This document shows positions 42,859 through 51,400 of a stretch of DNA of 64,000 nucleotides, in pieces. The notes beneath the pieces are model-generated. The model was not told where the DNA came from. It worked only from the letters and a program-made list of their open reading frames with translations, and searched no databases. The translations under genes and the position numbers were made by a program. The stretch comes from Paenibacillus sp. BJ-4 (GTDB lineage: Bacteria; Bacillota; Bacilli; Paenibacillales; Paenibacillaceae), in contig NZ_JAIVEM010000097.1 in assembly GCF_020404765.1 (NCBI RefSeq), positions 62,001 to 126,000 on the forward strand, written 5' to 3'. Position 1 is the stretch's first letter, and each line of letters starts with the position of its first letter.

Positions 42859-44838
42859 ATGAAATCTTATGCGGAGGACTTGCACGATCAGGAGAAGGCG
42901 CTGGAGAACATACGGCATAAATTAGCGTTGCTGCCGGATGCATCGGGTTGTTATCTGATGAAGAACGGCGAAGGCACCATCATTTATGTCGGCAAGGCCA
43001 AAGTGCTGAAAAACCGGGTCCGTTCCTATTTTACAGGTAGCCATAACGGCAAAACGCAGCGATTGGTTGCCGACATCCGTGATTTTGAATATATCGTAAC
43101 AGCCAGTAATATGGAGGCGCTCATTCTGGAGTGCAACCTGATTAAAAAGTATCAGCCGCGCTATAACGTGCTGCTGAAGGATGATAAAACCTTTCCGTAT
43201 TTGAAAATTACGAACGAGGCCCACCCCAAGCTGGAGGTGACCCGGCGCGTTCTGAAAGATAAAGCAAAGTATTTTGGACCTTATCCCAACTCCTACGCGG
43301 CACATCAGACGAAGAAGCTGCTCGATCGCATGTATCCTTTACGCAAGTGCGGTGTGATGCCCAAGGAAGTATGCCTGTATTATCACATGCATCAATGCTT
43401 GGGACCTTGTGTGAAAGAGGTCGATAAGGAAACGTATGACCAGATTGGTCAGGAGATCGGTTCTTTTTTGAGCGGGGGACATGAGGAAATAAAAAAAGAT
43501 CTTCAGCGTAAAATGCAGGAGGCCGCAGAGGAGTTGTACTTTGAGCGTGCCAAGGAGCTGCGGGATCAAATTATCAGTATTGACGCCATGATGGAAAAGC
43601 AGAAAATCACAACCTCTGATGCCAAGGATCGCGATGTATTCGGGTTTTCGGTAGACAAGGGCTGGATGTGTGTGCAGATTCTATATGTTCGCAAGGGTAA
43701 AATGATCGAACGGCATATGTCGACTTTTCCTTTTTACGGCGAGGCTTACAGCGATTTCATGTCCTATGTGACGCAATATTACAGTGATAACCCGGCAGTA
43801 CCGCAGGAAATTTTGCTGCCGGATACACCCAAGCTGGTAAGACAGACGGAACAGGATGCACAGAATGCAGAATATTCTGTCGAGCATTCTTCCGACACAT
43901 TGCTGGTGGCTGAAGAACGAGCTTCTTATGCGGAGGCAGCACATTCAGAAATAGAAGCCCAACTGTCCGGTGGACTGGAGGAACCGGCTACGGCAGCTCT
44001 TGCTCTGGCTGAATGGTTGGATGTAAAGGTGTATGTACCACAGCGTGGGCTGAAGAAACAAATGACGGAGATGGCGACGGAAAATGCACGTGTCGCTTTG
44101 GATGAGAAGTTTAAGCTGATCGAACGGGACGAGGAGCGGACAACCAAGGCTGCAAGCAATCTGGGACGTGCGATTGGACTGGATCGCTTGCATCGGGTGG
44201 AGGCATTTGATAATTCCAACATACAAGGTTCTGACCCTGTATCAGCCATGATTGTGTTCATTGACGGCAAGCCTGCCAAAAAGGAGTATCGGAAATATAA
44301 AATCCGTTCTGTGCAGGGGCCAGATGACTATGAAACGATGCGTGAGGTTATTCGGCGTCGGTATGAGCGTGTGCTGAAGGAGAATCTGGAGCGCCCTGAT
44401 CTGATTGTTGTCGATGGTGGACGTGGGCAAATTAAGGCGGCGACCGATGTGCTGGAAAATGAGCTGGGTTTATTCATTCCGGTGTGTGGTCTCGTGAAGG
44501 ATGCCAAGCATAGAACTTCCCAGCTACTGGTGGGAGAATCCAATGAGGCTGTGAAATTAGCACGTAATAGCGAGGAATTTTATCTGCTGCAACGGATTCA
44601 GGACGAGGTTCACCGTTTTGCGATTACATTCCACCGGGAGCAACGTGGCAAATCAATGGTGACGTCCCGTCTGGACTCCATTCCGGGCATTGGCGAGAAG
44701 CGGCGCAAGTTGCTGCTTAAGCATTTTGGTTCCCTCAAAAAAATAAGAGAGGCCAGCGTCGAAGACTTCCGGCCTCTCTCTATTGGTGATAAGCTAGCGC
44801 GTCAGATTATAACTGCCCTTCGGGAGGAGGAGTCGTAG
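42859..44838 (+). CDS. uvrC: Excinuclease ABC subunit C
   Basis: A 659-residue UvrC, the nuclease that makes both incisions in nucleotide excision repair. GIY-YIG domain at the N-terminus ([19 protein letters not shown]), UVR domain ([19 protein letters not shown]), RNase-H-like second nuclease domain ([20 protein letters not shown]) and a C-terminal HhH pair ([18 protein letters not shown]). It is longer than most UvrC proteins because of an acidic, low-complexity insert at about residues 330-380. ATG 42859 follows GAAGGAGGAA. Confidence 0.95.
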   Translation: MKSYAEDLHDQEKALENIRHKLALLPDASGCYLMKNGEGTIIYVGKAKVLKNRVRSYFTGSHNGKTQRLVADIRDFEYIVTASNMEALILECNLIKKYQPRYNVLLKDDKTFPYLKITNEAHPKLEVTRRVLKDKAKYFGPYPNSYAAHQTKKLLDRMYPLRKCGVMPKEVCLYYHMHQCLGPCVKEVDKETYDQIGQEIGSFLSGGHEEIKKDLQRKMQEAAEELYFERAKELRDQIISIDAMMEKQKITTSDAKDRDVFGFSVDKGWMCVQILYVRKGKMIERHMSTFPFYGEAYSDFMSYVTQYYSDNPAVPQEILLPDTPKLVRQTEQDAQNAEYSVEHSSDTLLVAEERASYAEAAHSEIEAQLSGGLEEPATAALALAEWLDVKVYVPQRGLKKQMTEMATENARVALDEKFKLIERDEERTTKAASNLGRAIGLDRLHRVEAFDNSNIQGSDPVSAMIVFIDGKPAKKEYRKYKIRSVQGPDDYETMREVIRRRYERVLKENLERPDLIVVDGGRGQIKAATDVLENELGLFIPVCGLVKDAKHRTSQLLVGESNEAVKLARNSEEFYLLQRIQDEVHRFAITFHREQRGKSMVTSRLDSIPGIGEKRRKLLLKHFGSLKKIREASVEDFRPLSIGDKLARQIITALREEES

Positions 44839-44858
44839 TATACGGCTCCTCTTTTTTT
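44827..44858 (+). terminator. Rho-independent terminator overlapping the uvrC stop
   Basis: GAGGAG-CGTA and TACG-CTCCTC arms, followed by a seven-base T run; the stop codon TAG lies in the loop region. Confidence 0.85.
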
Positions 44859-44924
44859 TAGATTATAGAATTTATAAATTTTCAGCAGAGCTGAACAATT
44901 CTATAATTGCAAGAAAAACTCCCG

Positions 44925-46652
44925 CTAAGCGCGGTCTGGCTTCGGTGAAAGTACGTCGATAGACGTTTTTCTTACAGGCTCAAACATGATTCGATTTGGC
45001 TTTTTTGGACTAAACCAGTAAATAACGTAGGCCACAATCGCTGGAAGCAAGATCCAGAACAAACCTGCGCTCAGGTTCACCGTATCTCCCAAACTCATCA
45101 CACTAAGGCCCATTAGAATGCTGTCAAAAATGACGTGACTGAACATGGCGGCGATAAAGCCGTAACGCAGGAACACAAAACTGAACAGCAATCCGAGGAA
45201 TGTCAGCTCAATCGGTCTGGAAATCACCGGATAGATTGGATACAGTGTATGCCCCAGTGCCCATATGAGCGTGGTGATCAGGCAAGCGACAAAAGTGTTC
45301 CTCACTATTTTTTTCACCATTGGAATACCGAACAGACGGTATACGGCCTCCTCTCCAATGCCTGCCATCCAAGCCATAATCGGCAGTAACCACGGATAAG
45401 CCATATTGTAAGGAGATTGCGTGGCATCTGTTGTGGAGAACGTATTGAATGTGCGTTCCAGCACAAAGAACAAAATGGATTGTACTCCGAGCAAAATAAA
45501 GGCCCACAAGTAGCCAACATACATACTGCGAAGCACATACAGCCCGTAGCCCGGCTCTTTGGCACGTGGCCATGCATTCAGTCCAACCTGACGCATGAGC
45601 CCGTCACCGCCGACCAGGGAGAAGTAGAGTGCTACGGCCATTGCGAGGGAAATACCAACCTGGAAAACCATGAGAAATATAAGCATTCCCCGGCCTCCTG
45701 CTTCTGCTTGCAGTAAAGGTAGCATGTTCAAGGTTCCTACCATGGTAGCAACAAAATACACAACGGACAGAACAATACCGCGTACAAAGGAAGTATGGCG
45801 TCGTGTAAGTGATGCGTAGACAATCGCGAGTACGCCCAATACCAAGCTAAACAAGGCATAACCCGCATAGGTCATCCAGTTGGCCCAGTAAGTTTGCTTT
45901 TTGACATAATCGGTATAGGACGATGGAGCAGAAAAGCTCTGTGTGAACGAGCGAACATCCCCGTCTTCAAAAGTAAACGCCAGTGTAAGTACCGATGCGC
46001 CGATTTGTTTACCGACCACAGTATACTTTAATCCACCCTCCCCTTCGTTGGTCACGAGCTTCAAGTCCGATGGCTTAAAGCCAAAGCGTTTGACCCAAGC
46101 GGACGCCGCTTGCTCCTTTGCTTCAAGCGTCATGTCGCCCTCAGCCACACGTACCAGCCTGCTGCGAGCTTGCTCATCCGTAGAAATATCGGCTTGTGTG
46201 TAATTGGTACTGGAGGTCATTCGTTTAAAGCTAACAACTTTGCCGGTTGATAAATCTACATGAATTTGCAATTTGCTCTTCGTAGAAGGATCTGGAAGAT
46301 CGACCCGAAAAGTTTCATAAGGGTAGCTTTTTTTCCATGTACGGTCGTACTGTTGAAGCAGTTTTTCTCTGGATAAATAACCGTACAAATCCGTTTCGGC
46401 CTGATAGGTAACGACAGGATTTTCTGGTGGTGATTCCGTATAACCCAGCTCGGAGCGGGCGAATTCTATTGCGTGTAGAACCGCTTCTTGTTTGCTGATC
46501 GTCGTTGTGTTCACCAATGATTCCGAACTTGGATTGCTAAGCGAGGGAATAAGTAATTGAAAGATAAAAAAGCAAATCAGGCCAATCCCGCCCAACAAGC
46601 CTAATCTTTTGAAATTGGCCGAGAGCACGACCGGTTTCCCGATAGGATTCAT
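44925..46652 (-). CDS. CPBP-family intramembrane metalloprotease (Abi/CAAX type)
   Basis: A 575-residue membrane protein. An N-terminal anchor is followed by a 230-residue extracellular region with PepSY-like strand patterns. About eight helices come next, with the CPBP catalytic motifs EEAVYR, ALGHTLY and FSHVIFD, whose glutamates and histidines bind the metal. The family includes CAAX-type prenyl proteases and immunity proteins. The ATG at 46652 follows AAGGAGGAAACTC; a 25-codon upstream extension lacks support. The physiological substrate is unknown. Confidence 0.85.
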   Translation of the reverse strand: MNPIGKPVVLSANFKRLGLLGGIGLICFFIFQLLIPSLSNPSSESLVNTTTISKQEAVLHAIEFARSELGYTESPPENPVVTYQAETDLYGYLSREKLLQQYDRTWKKSYPYETFRVDLPDPSTKSKLQIHVDLSTGKVVSFKRMTSSTNYTQADISTDEQARSRLVRVAEGDMTLEAKEQAASAWVKRFGFKPSDLKLVTNEGEGGLKYTVVGKQIGASVLTLAFTFEDGDVRSFTQSFSAPSSYTDYVKKQTYWANWMTYAGYALFSLVLGVLAIVYASLTRRHTSFVRGIVLSVVYFVATMVGTLNMLPLLQAEAGGRGMLIFLMVFQVGISLAMAVALYFSLVGGDGLMRQVGLNAWPRAKEPGYGLYVLRSMYVGYLWAFILLGVQSILFFVLERTFNTFSTTDATQSPYNMAYPWLLPIMAWMAGIGEEAVYRLFGIPMVKKIVRNTFVACLITTLIWALGHTLYPIYPVISRPIELTFLGLLFSFVFLRYGFIAAMFSHVIFDSILMGLSVMSLGDTVNLSAGLFWILLPAIVAYVIYWFSPKKPNRIMFEPVRKTSIDVLSPKPDRA

Positions 46653-46851
46653 GAGTTTCCTCCTTAATCTGTAAATAAGTGAGCATCCATTAAAGATATC
46701 ATACTGCACAGGTTCCCGCCAACACACTTGTGATATTCATGAAAATGGAGTGAAAGCACCCTAAAGTTTCAATAAAATAAGATAAACTGCGATTAAACGC
46801 TGCCTATTCGCAAAATAAAGCCAAATTAACGTTTTTTCGACGAAATCGGTT

Positions 46852-46880
46852 TTGTGATCTGGATACAGAAGGATTATAAT
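46852..46880 (+). promoter_or_regulatory. Promoter of the ktr riboswitch transcript
   Basis: TTGTGA (46852-46857), a 17-base spacer and a perfect TATAAT (46875-46880), just ahead of the c-di-AMP aptamer. Confidence 0.75.
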
Positions 46881-46904
46881 CTTGAGGCAATGCCTATAAA
46901 GTCA

Positions 46905-47052
46905 ATAGGTAACGCAATACATTTGAGCCGAATTTCTATAGGAAAACGGGGGAACCATGTTACTGGGGTGAATTTTACAGCCGGTCTTGCACCGGACGTG
47001 TGAATAGGGCATACTGTACTGCCCGAATCCGTCAGCTAACCTCGTAGGCTGT
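46905..47052 (+). promoter_or_regulatory. c-di-AMP riboswitch (ydaO/yuaA class)
   Basis: The conserved blocks of the class appear in order: GGGGGAACCA, TGGGGTGAAT, a variable hairpin (CCGGTCTTGCACCGG), TAGGGC, CCCGAATCCGTCAGC and TAACCTCGTAGGC. The class binds cyclic di-AMP and turns off K+ uptake and wall genes; yuaA of B. subtilis is ktrA. Here ktrB-ktrA follow, and a terminator lies directly behind the aptamer. Confidence 0.94.
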
Positions 47053-47069
47053 AAACAGGAACCCAGTCA

Positions 47070-47098
47070 GGCACTCGGTTTTCCGGTGTCTTTTTTTG
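47070..47098 (+). terminator. Riboswitch terminator before ktrB
   Basis: GGCAC-CGG and CCG-TGTC arms with a TTTT loop, followed by seven T. It is the expression platform of the c-di-AMP riboswitch. Confidence 0.85.
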
Positions 47099-47126
47099 TG
47101 TGTAAAAAGTGTATGGATTGGTTAGA

Positions 47127-47178
47127 CCGCTACGGGTGCAGATTATTCTTCCGATTGCTGTTATCCCCGGATTTTTTT
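47127..47178 (-). repeat. Half copy (D) of the hairpin repeat family
   Basis: The minus strand matches the right half of copy A at 45 of 50 positions, from AAAAAATCCGG through AACAGCAATCGGAAGAA to CGTAGCG. The matching left half is missing. It lies in opposite orientation to copy B 60 bases further on. Confidence 0.75.
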
Positions 47179-47236
47179 ATTGTATAACCTCTTTAATGGT
47201 TAATTTGTCACCCTTACGATTAAATCATTGTTTTTA

Positions 47237-47381
47237 GGCGGTGAATAGCGAATCGGTCCATTTGAATCTGTAGAAGCGGTAGCGTTCGCCTTTGCCTCTG
47301 AATTTTAACCTTGTAAAGGTTTTGAAAATCAAAAATTTAGGGGCAACAGCGATCAGAAGATCAAATGGAACGTGTAGCGGG
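47237..47381 (+). repeat. Long hairpin repeat element, copy B (leader of ktrB)
   Basis: Outer stem CCATTTGAATCT pairs with AGATCAAATGG (one bulged A, as in copy A). Inner part GCCTCTGAATTTT pairs with AAAATTTAGGGGC, and a small AACCTT/AAGGTT hairpin sits at the tip. The internal sequences GTAGAAGCG-TAGCGTTCGCCTTTGCC and GGCAACAGCGATC-GAAGA match copy A. TCGC/GCGA replaces TTGC/GCAA, a compensatory change. Confidence 0.8.
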
Positions 47382-47442
47382 CTTACACCGTATTAAATCA
47401 CTGTTTTTATAGTTTTTAAGGATTAGGAGAAGTGATGATTTC

Positions 47443-48783
47443 ATGAATCCCAATGCAAGATGGTTTCGGCTTTCTCCACCGCAGATATTTGTTGCGGGCT
47501 TTGCCGTTATCATACTGATAGGCAGTTTGTTGTTAATGCTACCGATTTCCAATACAACGGGCAAGCCGCTTGCGTTTGTAGACGCTTTATTTACAGCGGC
47601 CTCTGCGACCTGTGTCACAGGGCTTGTTGTTAAGGACACGGGGACCTTTTTTACAACCTTTGGTCAGGTGGTGATCGTTGCACTCATTCAGGTCGGCGGT
47701 CTCGGTTTTATGACCATGGCGACCCTGATCGCACTGGTGTTCAAGCGTCGCATCTCTCTGCGGGAGCGCCTCATTTTGCAGGAAGCGATGAATCAGACCT
47801 CTATAGAGGGAATCGTCGGCTTGATCCGCAAAGTTTTATTGTATTCGCTGGTCATTGAGGGCGTGTGCGCTACGATATTTGCGGTTCGCTGGTCTTTTGA
47901 TATGCCTGTAGGCAGGGCGATTTATTTTGGAATCTGGCATGCGATTTCCATGTTTAACAACGCTGGTTTTGATTTATTCGGTCACTTTCGCAGCCTGACA
48001 GGTTATGTATATGATCCCGTTGTTAATTTTACAGCTATGTTTTTGATTATCTCTGGAGGCATCGGCTTTGTGGTGATGTCGGATCTGGCAGAATGTCGCA
48101 AACGCAAGAGATTGTCCTTGCATACCAAGGTAGTACTTAGCATGACCGCGGTACTGATTATAGTCGGTACCCTCGTCATCTTTGTTTTTGAGTTTACGAA
48201 TCCGAAAACATTAGGCTCGTTGAATTGGGGAGGCAAGCTACTGGGATCTTTATTCCAGTCGGTAACCCCTCGTACCGCTGGTGCTAATACGCTGGACATC
48301 GCAGGCTTGCGGCAGGCTACGCAATTTTTCATCATTATATTGATGTTCATAGGGGCTTCCCCTGGCTCAACTGGAGGCGGGATTAAGACGACAACGTTCG
48401 CGCTGCTCATTGGAGCGGTGTTTTCCATGCTGCGAGGCCGGGAAGATATTGTATTGTTCAAGTATCGGCTTGCACAAGCACGAATTTACAAGGCTTTGAC
48501 CATTACTCTGTTGGGGCTGTTGTTTGTGATCGGGGTAACGATGATTTTATCGGCAACCGAAGATCATCATTTTCTGATGATTTTGTTCGAAACAGTGTCT
48601 GCCTTTGGAACGGTGGGACTGTCGATGGGGCTTACACCTGATTTGACAGTTATCGGCAAGCTGGTGATTACTCTGACGATGTTTGCAGGCAGACTCGGCC
48701 CGCTCACGCTGGCTTATGCACTGGGCCCCAAAAAGGGTAAGGAATTATACCGGCATCCGGAAGGCAAAATGATTATAGGATAG
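47443..48783 (+). CDS. ktrB: K+ uptake membrane subunit KtrB (TrkH/KtrB family)
   Basis: A 446-residue potassium channel-like transporter with four M1-P-M2 repeats. Selectivity-filter regions are visible, for example ASATCVTGLV, AISMFNNAGFDLFG and TPRTAGANT, along with the gate-associated GASPGSTGGGIKTTT. It imports K+ with Na+ when bound to KtrA. Preceded by a c-di-AMP riboswitch and by hairpin elements, giving a leader of more than 500 bases. Confidence 0.94.
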   Translation: MNPNARWFRLSPPQIFVAGFAVIILIGSLLLMLPISNTTGKPLAFVDALFTAASATCVTGLVVKDTGTFFTTFGQVVIVALIQVGGLGFMTMATLIALVFKRRISLRERLILQEAMNQTSIEGIVGLIRKVLLYSLVIEGVCATIFAVRWSFDMPVGRAIYFGIWHAISMFNNAGFDLFGHFRSLTGYVYDPVVNFTAMFLIISGGIGFVVMSDLAECRKRKRLSLHTKVVLSMTAVLIIVGTLVIFVFEFTNPKTLGSLNWGGKLLGSLFQSVTPRTAGANTLDIAGLRQATQFFIIILMFIGASPGSTGGGIKTTTFALLIGAVFSMLRGREDIVLFKYRLAQARIYKALTITLLGLLFVIGVTMILSATEDHHFLMILFETVSAFGTVGLSMGLTPDLTVIGKLVITLTMFAGRLGPLTLAYALGPKKGKELYRHPEGKMIIG

Positions 48784-48801
48784 GGGAGTTTTCGAGTAGA
48801 T

Positions 48802-49479
48802 ATGAAAACACAGCAGTTTGTAGTTATTGGCTTGGGACGGTTCGGCTCAAGCCTGGCTTTGCAATTGGTGGACATGGGGTGCGAGGTACTTGGCATCGAC
48901 CGGAACGAGGACGTTGTAGACAGTATGAGTGAGATGCTGACGCATACTGTCGTAGCCGATGCTACCGATGAGGATTCGTTGCGGTCACTGGGTATCCGTA
49001 ATTTCGATTGCGGTATTGTTGCTATTGGGGATGACATTCAGGTAAGCATTCTGACCGCCATATTGCTGAAGGAGCTGGGTGTGAGAAAAGTCGTAGCGAA
49101 AGCTATATCCATTCTGCACGGACGGGCGTTGGAAAAGCTCGGTGTGGACCGCGTCATTTATCCTGAACGGGATATGGGGATACGAGTGGCCCACCAGCTG
49201 GTTACGCCTAATTTGCTCGACTATTTGGAGCTATCCAAAGAATACAGCATTGTGGAACTCAATGTACCTGGGTGTCTCAATGGCAAAACGTTATCAGAGC
49301 TGAATGCTCGTACCCGCTTTGGCTGCAGTATTGTAGCGCTTCATACGGCTAACGGTATTCTCATTGCACCAACGGCTATGGATCGGCTAAAAGCAGACGA
49401 TATTATGGTCATCATCGGTTCCAATGACAATATCGCCCGCTTCGAGGATGAGGTCGTTAACGTCAATGAAGAAGGCTAG
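48802..49479 (+). CDS. ktrA: K+ uptake regulatory subunit KtrA (RCK domains)
   Basis: A 225-residue cytoplasmic octameric ring protein that gates KtrB. The N-terminal RCK domain has the nucleotide motif GLGRFGSS with D at the end of the second strand (GIDRNE). The C-terminal RCK_C domain (residues about 140-220) is the c-di-AMP-binding part in relatives. It follows ktrB by 18 bases. The pair would therefore be controlled by c-di-AMP twice: at the RNA and at the protein. Confidence 0.94.
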   Translation: MKTQQFVVIGLGRFGSSLALQLVDMGCEVLGIDRNEDVVDSMSEMLTHTVVADATDEDSLRSLGIRNFDCGIVAIGDDIQVSILTAILLKELGVRKVVAKAISILHGRALEKLGVDRVIYPERDMGIRVAHQLVTPNLLDYLELSKEYSIVELNVPGCLNGKTLSELNARTRFGCSIVALHTANGILIAPTAMDRLKADDIMVIIGSNDNIARFEDEVVNVNEEG

Positions 49480-49484
49480 CTCTA

Positions 49485-50390
49485 CTACACCATACGATAG
49501 CCTGCAAATGAGGCACGTGTCTCACTAATCCAGCTTCGCGCTGTCGAGCTGAGATCTGCAGTCTCCGAATAAATGAGAGAGGTCGTTCGGCGTGTCTCTT
49601 TCAAGTCGGGCAAGTACAGCGCAGTGAGTCCATTATCCCGCAGCAATTCGCTGCGTAAATAAGATTTGGGCAGTAATGCCGAAGCCTTACAGGTTGGAAG
49701 CAAGCGAACAATGGCCTCGAAGGAGTCGATTTCCATACGGATATCCGGCATGATGCCGCTGCGCTGGAACAAGTCATCTGTCAAGCTGCGATACCAGGTT
49801 CCTTTGGAAAAAATAATCATCGGCAATCCTTGCAGGTCTTTCATTGAGGCCGTTCCTGTTTTGGCCGTTAATTCATGTCCTATCGGAACGACCAGCTCTA
49901 AATGATCGTCAAATAGCGGAATACAACGCAGCCCGGCCTCATGAATGGCAGACCCGACAACCCCGGCGTCTGCTTTTTTGTCGCGTACAAAAGCGACGAT
50001 TTCATGGGTTTTGCCTGTGAGTAGCTTCAGCTCGGTTTGGGGATGCTTGCTCATGAAAGCTTCGACGAGGGTGGGCAGCGTCGTTTGGAGTGTCGTGAGA
50101 CTTGCACCCAGGGTGAGCATGCTCTGGGCTTCGTTTTTGTGCTGGGACAGCTTTTGCAAAAAGCGGAGCTGTCGTTGCCGCTGCTCCAGCGCGAAGGTAT
50201 ATACAAACCGTCCTGTTGACGTAATTTCGAGCCGTTTGCCCCTCCGATCAAAGAGTTGCACGCCCAGTTCTTCCTCCAGCTTGGCGATTTTACGGGATAG
50301 GGCAGGCTGGGAGAGATTAAGCAGTTTGGAGGCTTTATTCAAGCTGGATTGCTCCACAATGACGGCAAAGGCGTTCAAATCCTCAAACAT
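49485..50390 (-). CDS. LysR-family transcriptional regulator
   Basis: A 301-residue LysR protein; helix-turn-helix NKASKLLNLSQPALSRKIAKLEEELG at the N-terminus and an effector domain after residue 90. I chose the ATG at 50390, ten bases after GAGAGGA; a GTG three codons upstream is too close to it. It is divergent from sdhCAB. That position suggests it regulates succinate dehydrogenase or respiration (CcpC-like control of the TCA cycle), but this is inference. Confidence 0.85.
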   Translation of the reverse strand: MFEDLNAFAVIVEQSSLNKASKLLNLSQPALSRKIAKLEEELGVQLFDRRGKRLEITSTGRFVYTFALEQRQRQLRFLQKLSQHKNEAQSMLTLGASLTTLQTTLPTLVEAFMSKHPQTELKLLTGKTHEIVAFVRDKKADAGVVGSAIHEAGLRCIPLFDDHLELVVPIGHELTAKTGTASMKDLQGLPMIIFSKGTWYRSLTDDLFQRSGIMPDIRMEIDSFEAIVRLLPTCKASALLPKSYLRSELLRDNGLTALYLPDLKETRRTTSLIYSETADLSSTARSWISETRASFAGYRMV

Positions 50391-50617
50391 ATCTTCCACT
50401 TCCTCTCTATATGCAAAAAAGACATAATAATTAATACGTATATTGCAATTCCATTATAAGCCGAAAAGGAGTAACATAAAAGCGACACAAGATGTTCACA
50501 CTTTTTGTTTTTCCTTTTAAGGGACACCTTGTTGGACATTTCCTGTCGGGAACTGTCATTTTATATGTTATATTACTATTGAAAACGCTATTATCGGGAG
50601 AAGGGAGCATTACCTAG

Positions 50618-51292
50618 ATGAGAGGATTTTATTCCAGAAAGCTGCATTCGCTTCTTGGCGTCATCCCACTGGCTCTTTTTTTTGTTGAGCATTTGGTGAC
50701 GAACTTCACTGCAGTGGAGGGCGGAAAGGAAGGGTTCAACCGCAGCGTGGCCTTCCTGAATGGTTTGCCGCTGGTGATTGTGCTTGAAACATTATTCATC
50801 TACTTGCCATTACTGTTCCACGGTATCTATGGCTTGTATATCGCTTACCAGGCTGATCCGAATGTCAAAAATTTTGGCTATTCGCGCAACTGGCGCTTTC
50901 TGTTCCAGCGTATTACCGGCGTTATTACGTTCGTGTTCATTATCTGGCACGTGTTCGACACACGCTTTCAGGTGGCTCTGGGTAATGTAACACATGAACA
51001 GCTGGGCGGTGTAATGCATGGCATTGTAACGAACCCGGTTTATTTTATTTTGTATTTAATCAGCGTTGTATCGGCATCCTTTCACTTTGCTAACGGACTG
51101 TGGGCATTTATGGTCAGTTGGGGTATCACAGTGGGGCCACGTGCGCAAAAGGTATCCTCCTATATTTGCATGACCCTGTTCGTGGTGGTGTCTATCGGTT
51201 TCATCGCTTCCCTGTTGGCATTCCGCAGCGCGGAATTCCAGGAAACGGCCACCGCTTTGGTGCAATGCAGCGCTATTCAACAGCTACTGTAA
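50618..51292 (+). CDS. sdhC: Succinate dehydrogenase cytochrome b558 subunit
   Basis: A 224-residue membrane anchor with five helices that holds two hemes and the quinone site, as in the Bacillus SdhC. Histidines are well placed in the helices (FFVEHLVT, LLFHGIYGLY, FIIWHVFDTRF, VMHGIV, SFHFANGLW). GAGAAGGGAG precedes the ATG. First gene of the sdhCAB operon; menaquinone is the acceptor. Confidence 0.94.
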   Translation: MRGFYSRKLHSLLGVIPLALFFVEHLVTNFTAVEGGKEGFNRSVAFLNGLPLVIVLETLFIYLPLLFHGIYGLYIAYQADPNVKNFGYSRNWRFLFQRITGVITFVFIIWHVFDTRFQVALGNVTHEQLGGVMHGIVTNPVYFILYLISVVSASFHFANGLWAFMVSWGITVGPRAQKVSSYICMTLFVVVSIGFIASLLAFRSAEFQETATALVQCSAIQQLL

Positions 51293-51400
51293 AAAAATGA
51301 ATTCACATGATATATCATTTGCATTACATCGTTTGCAGATTATATTTCCAATCGTAAGAGAGGATTTGGCTAAAATCCTGAAAAAAAGGAGTGAGCAGAA

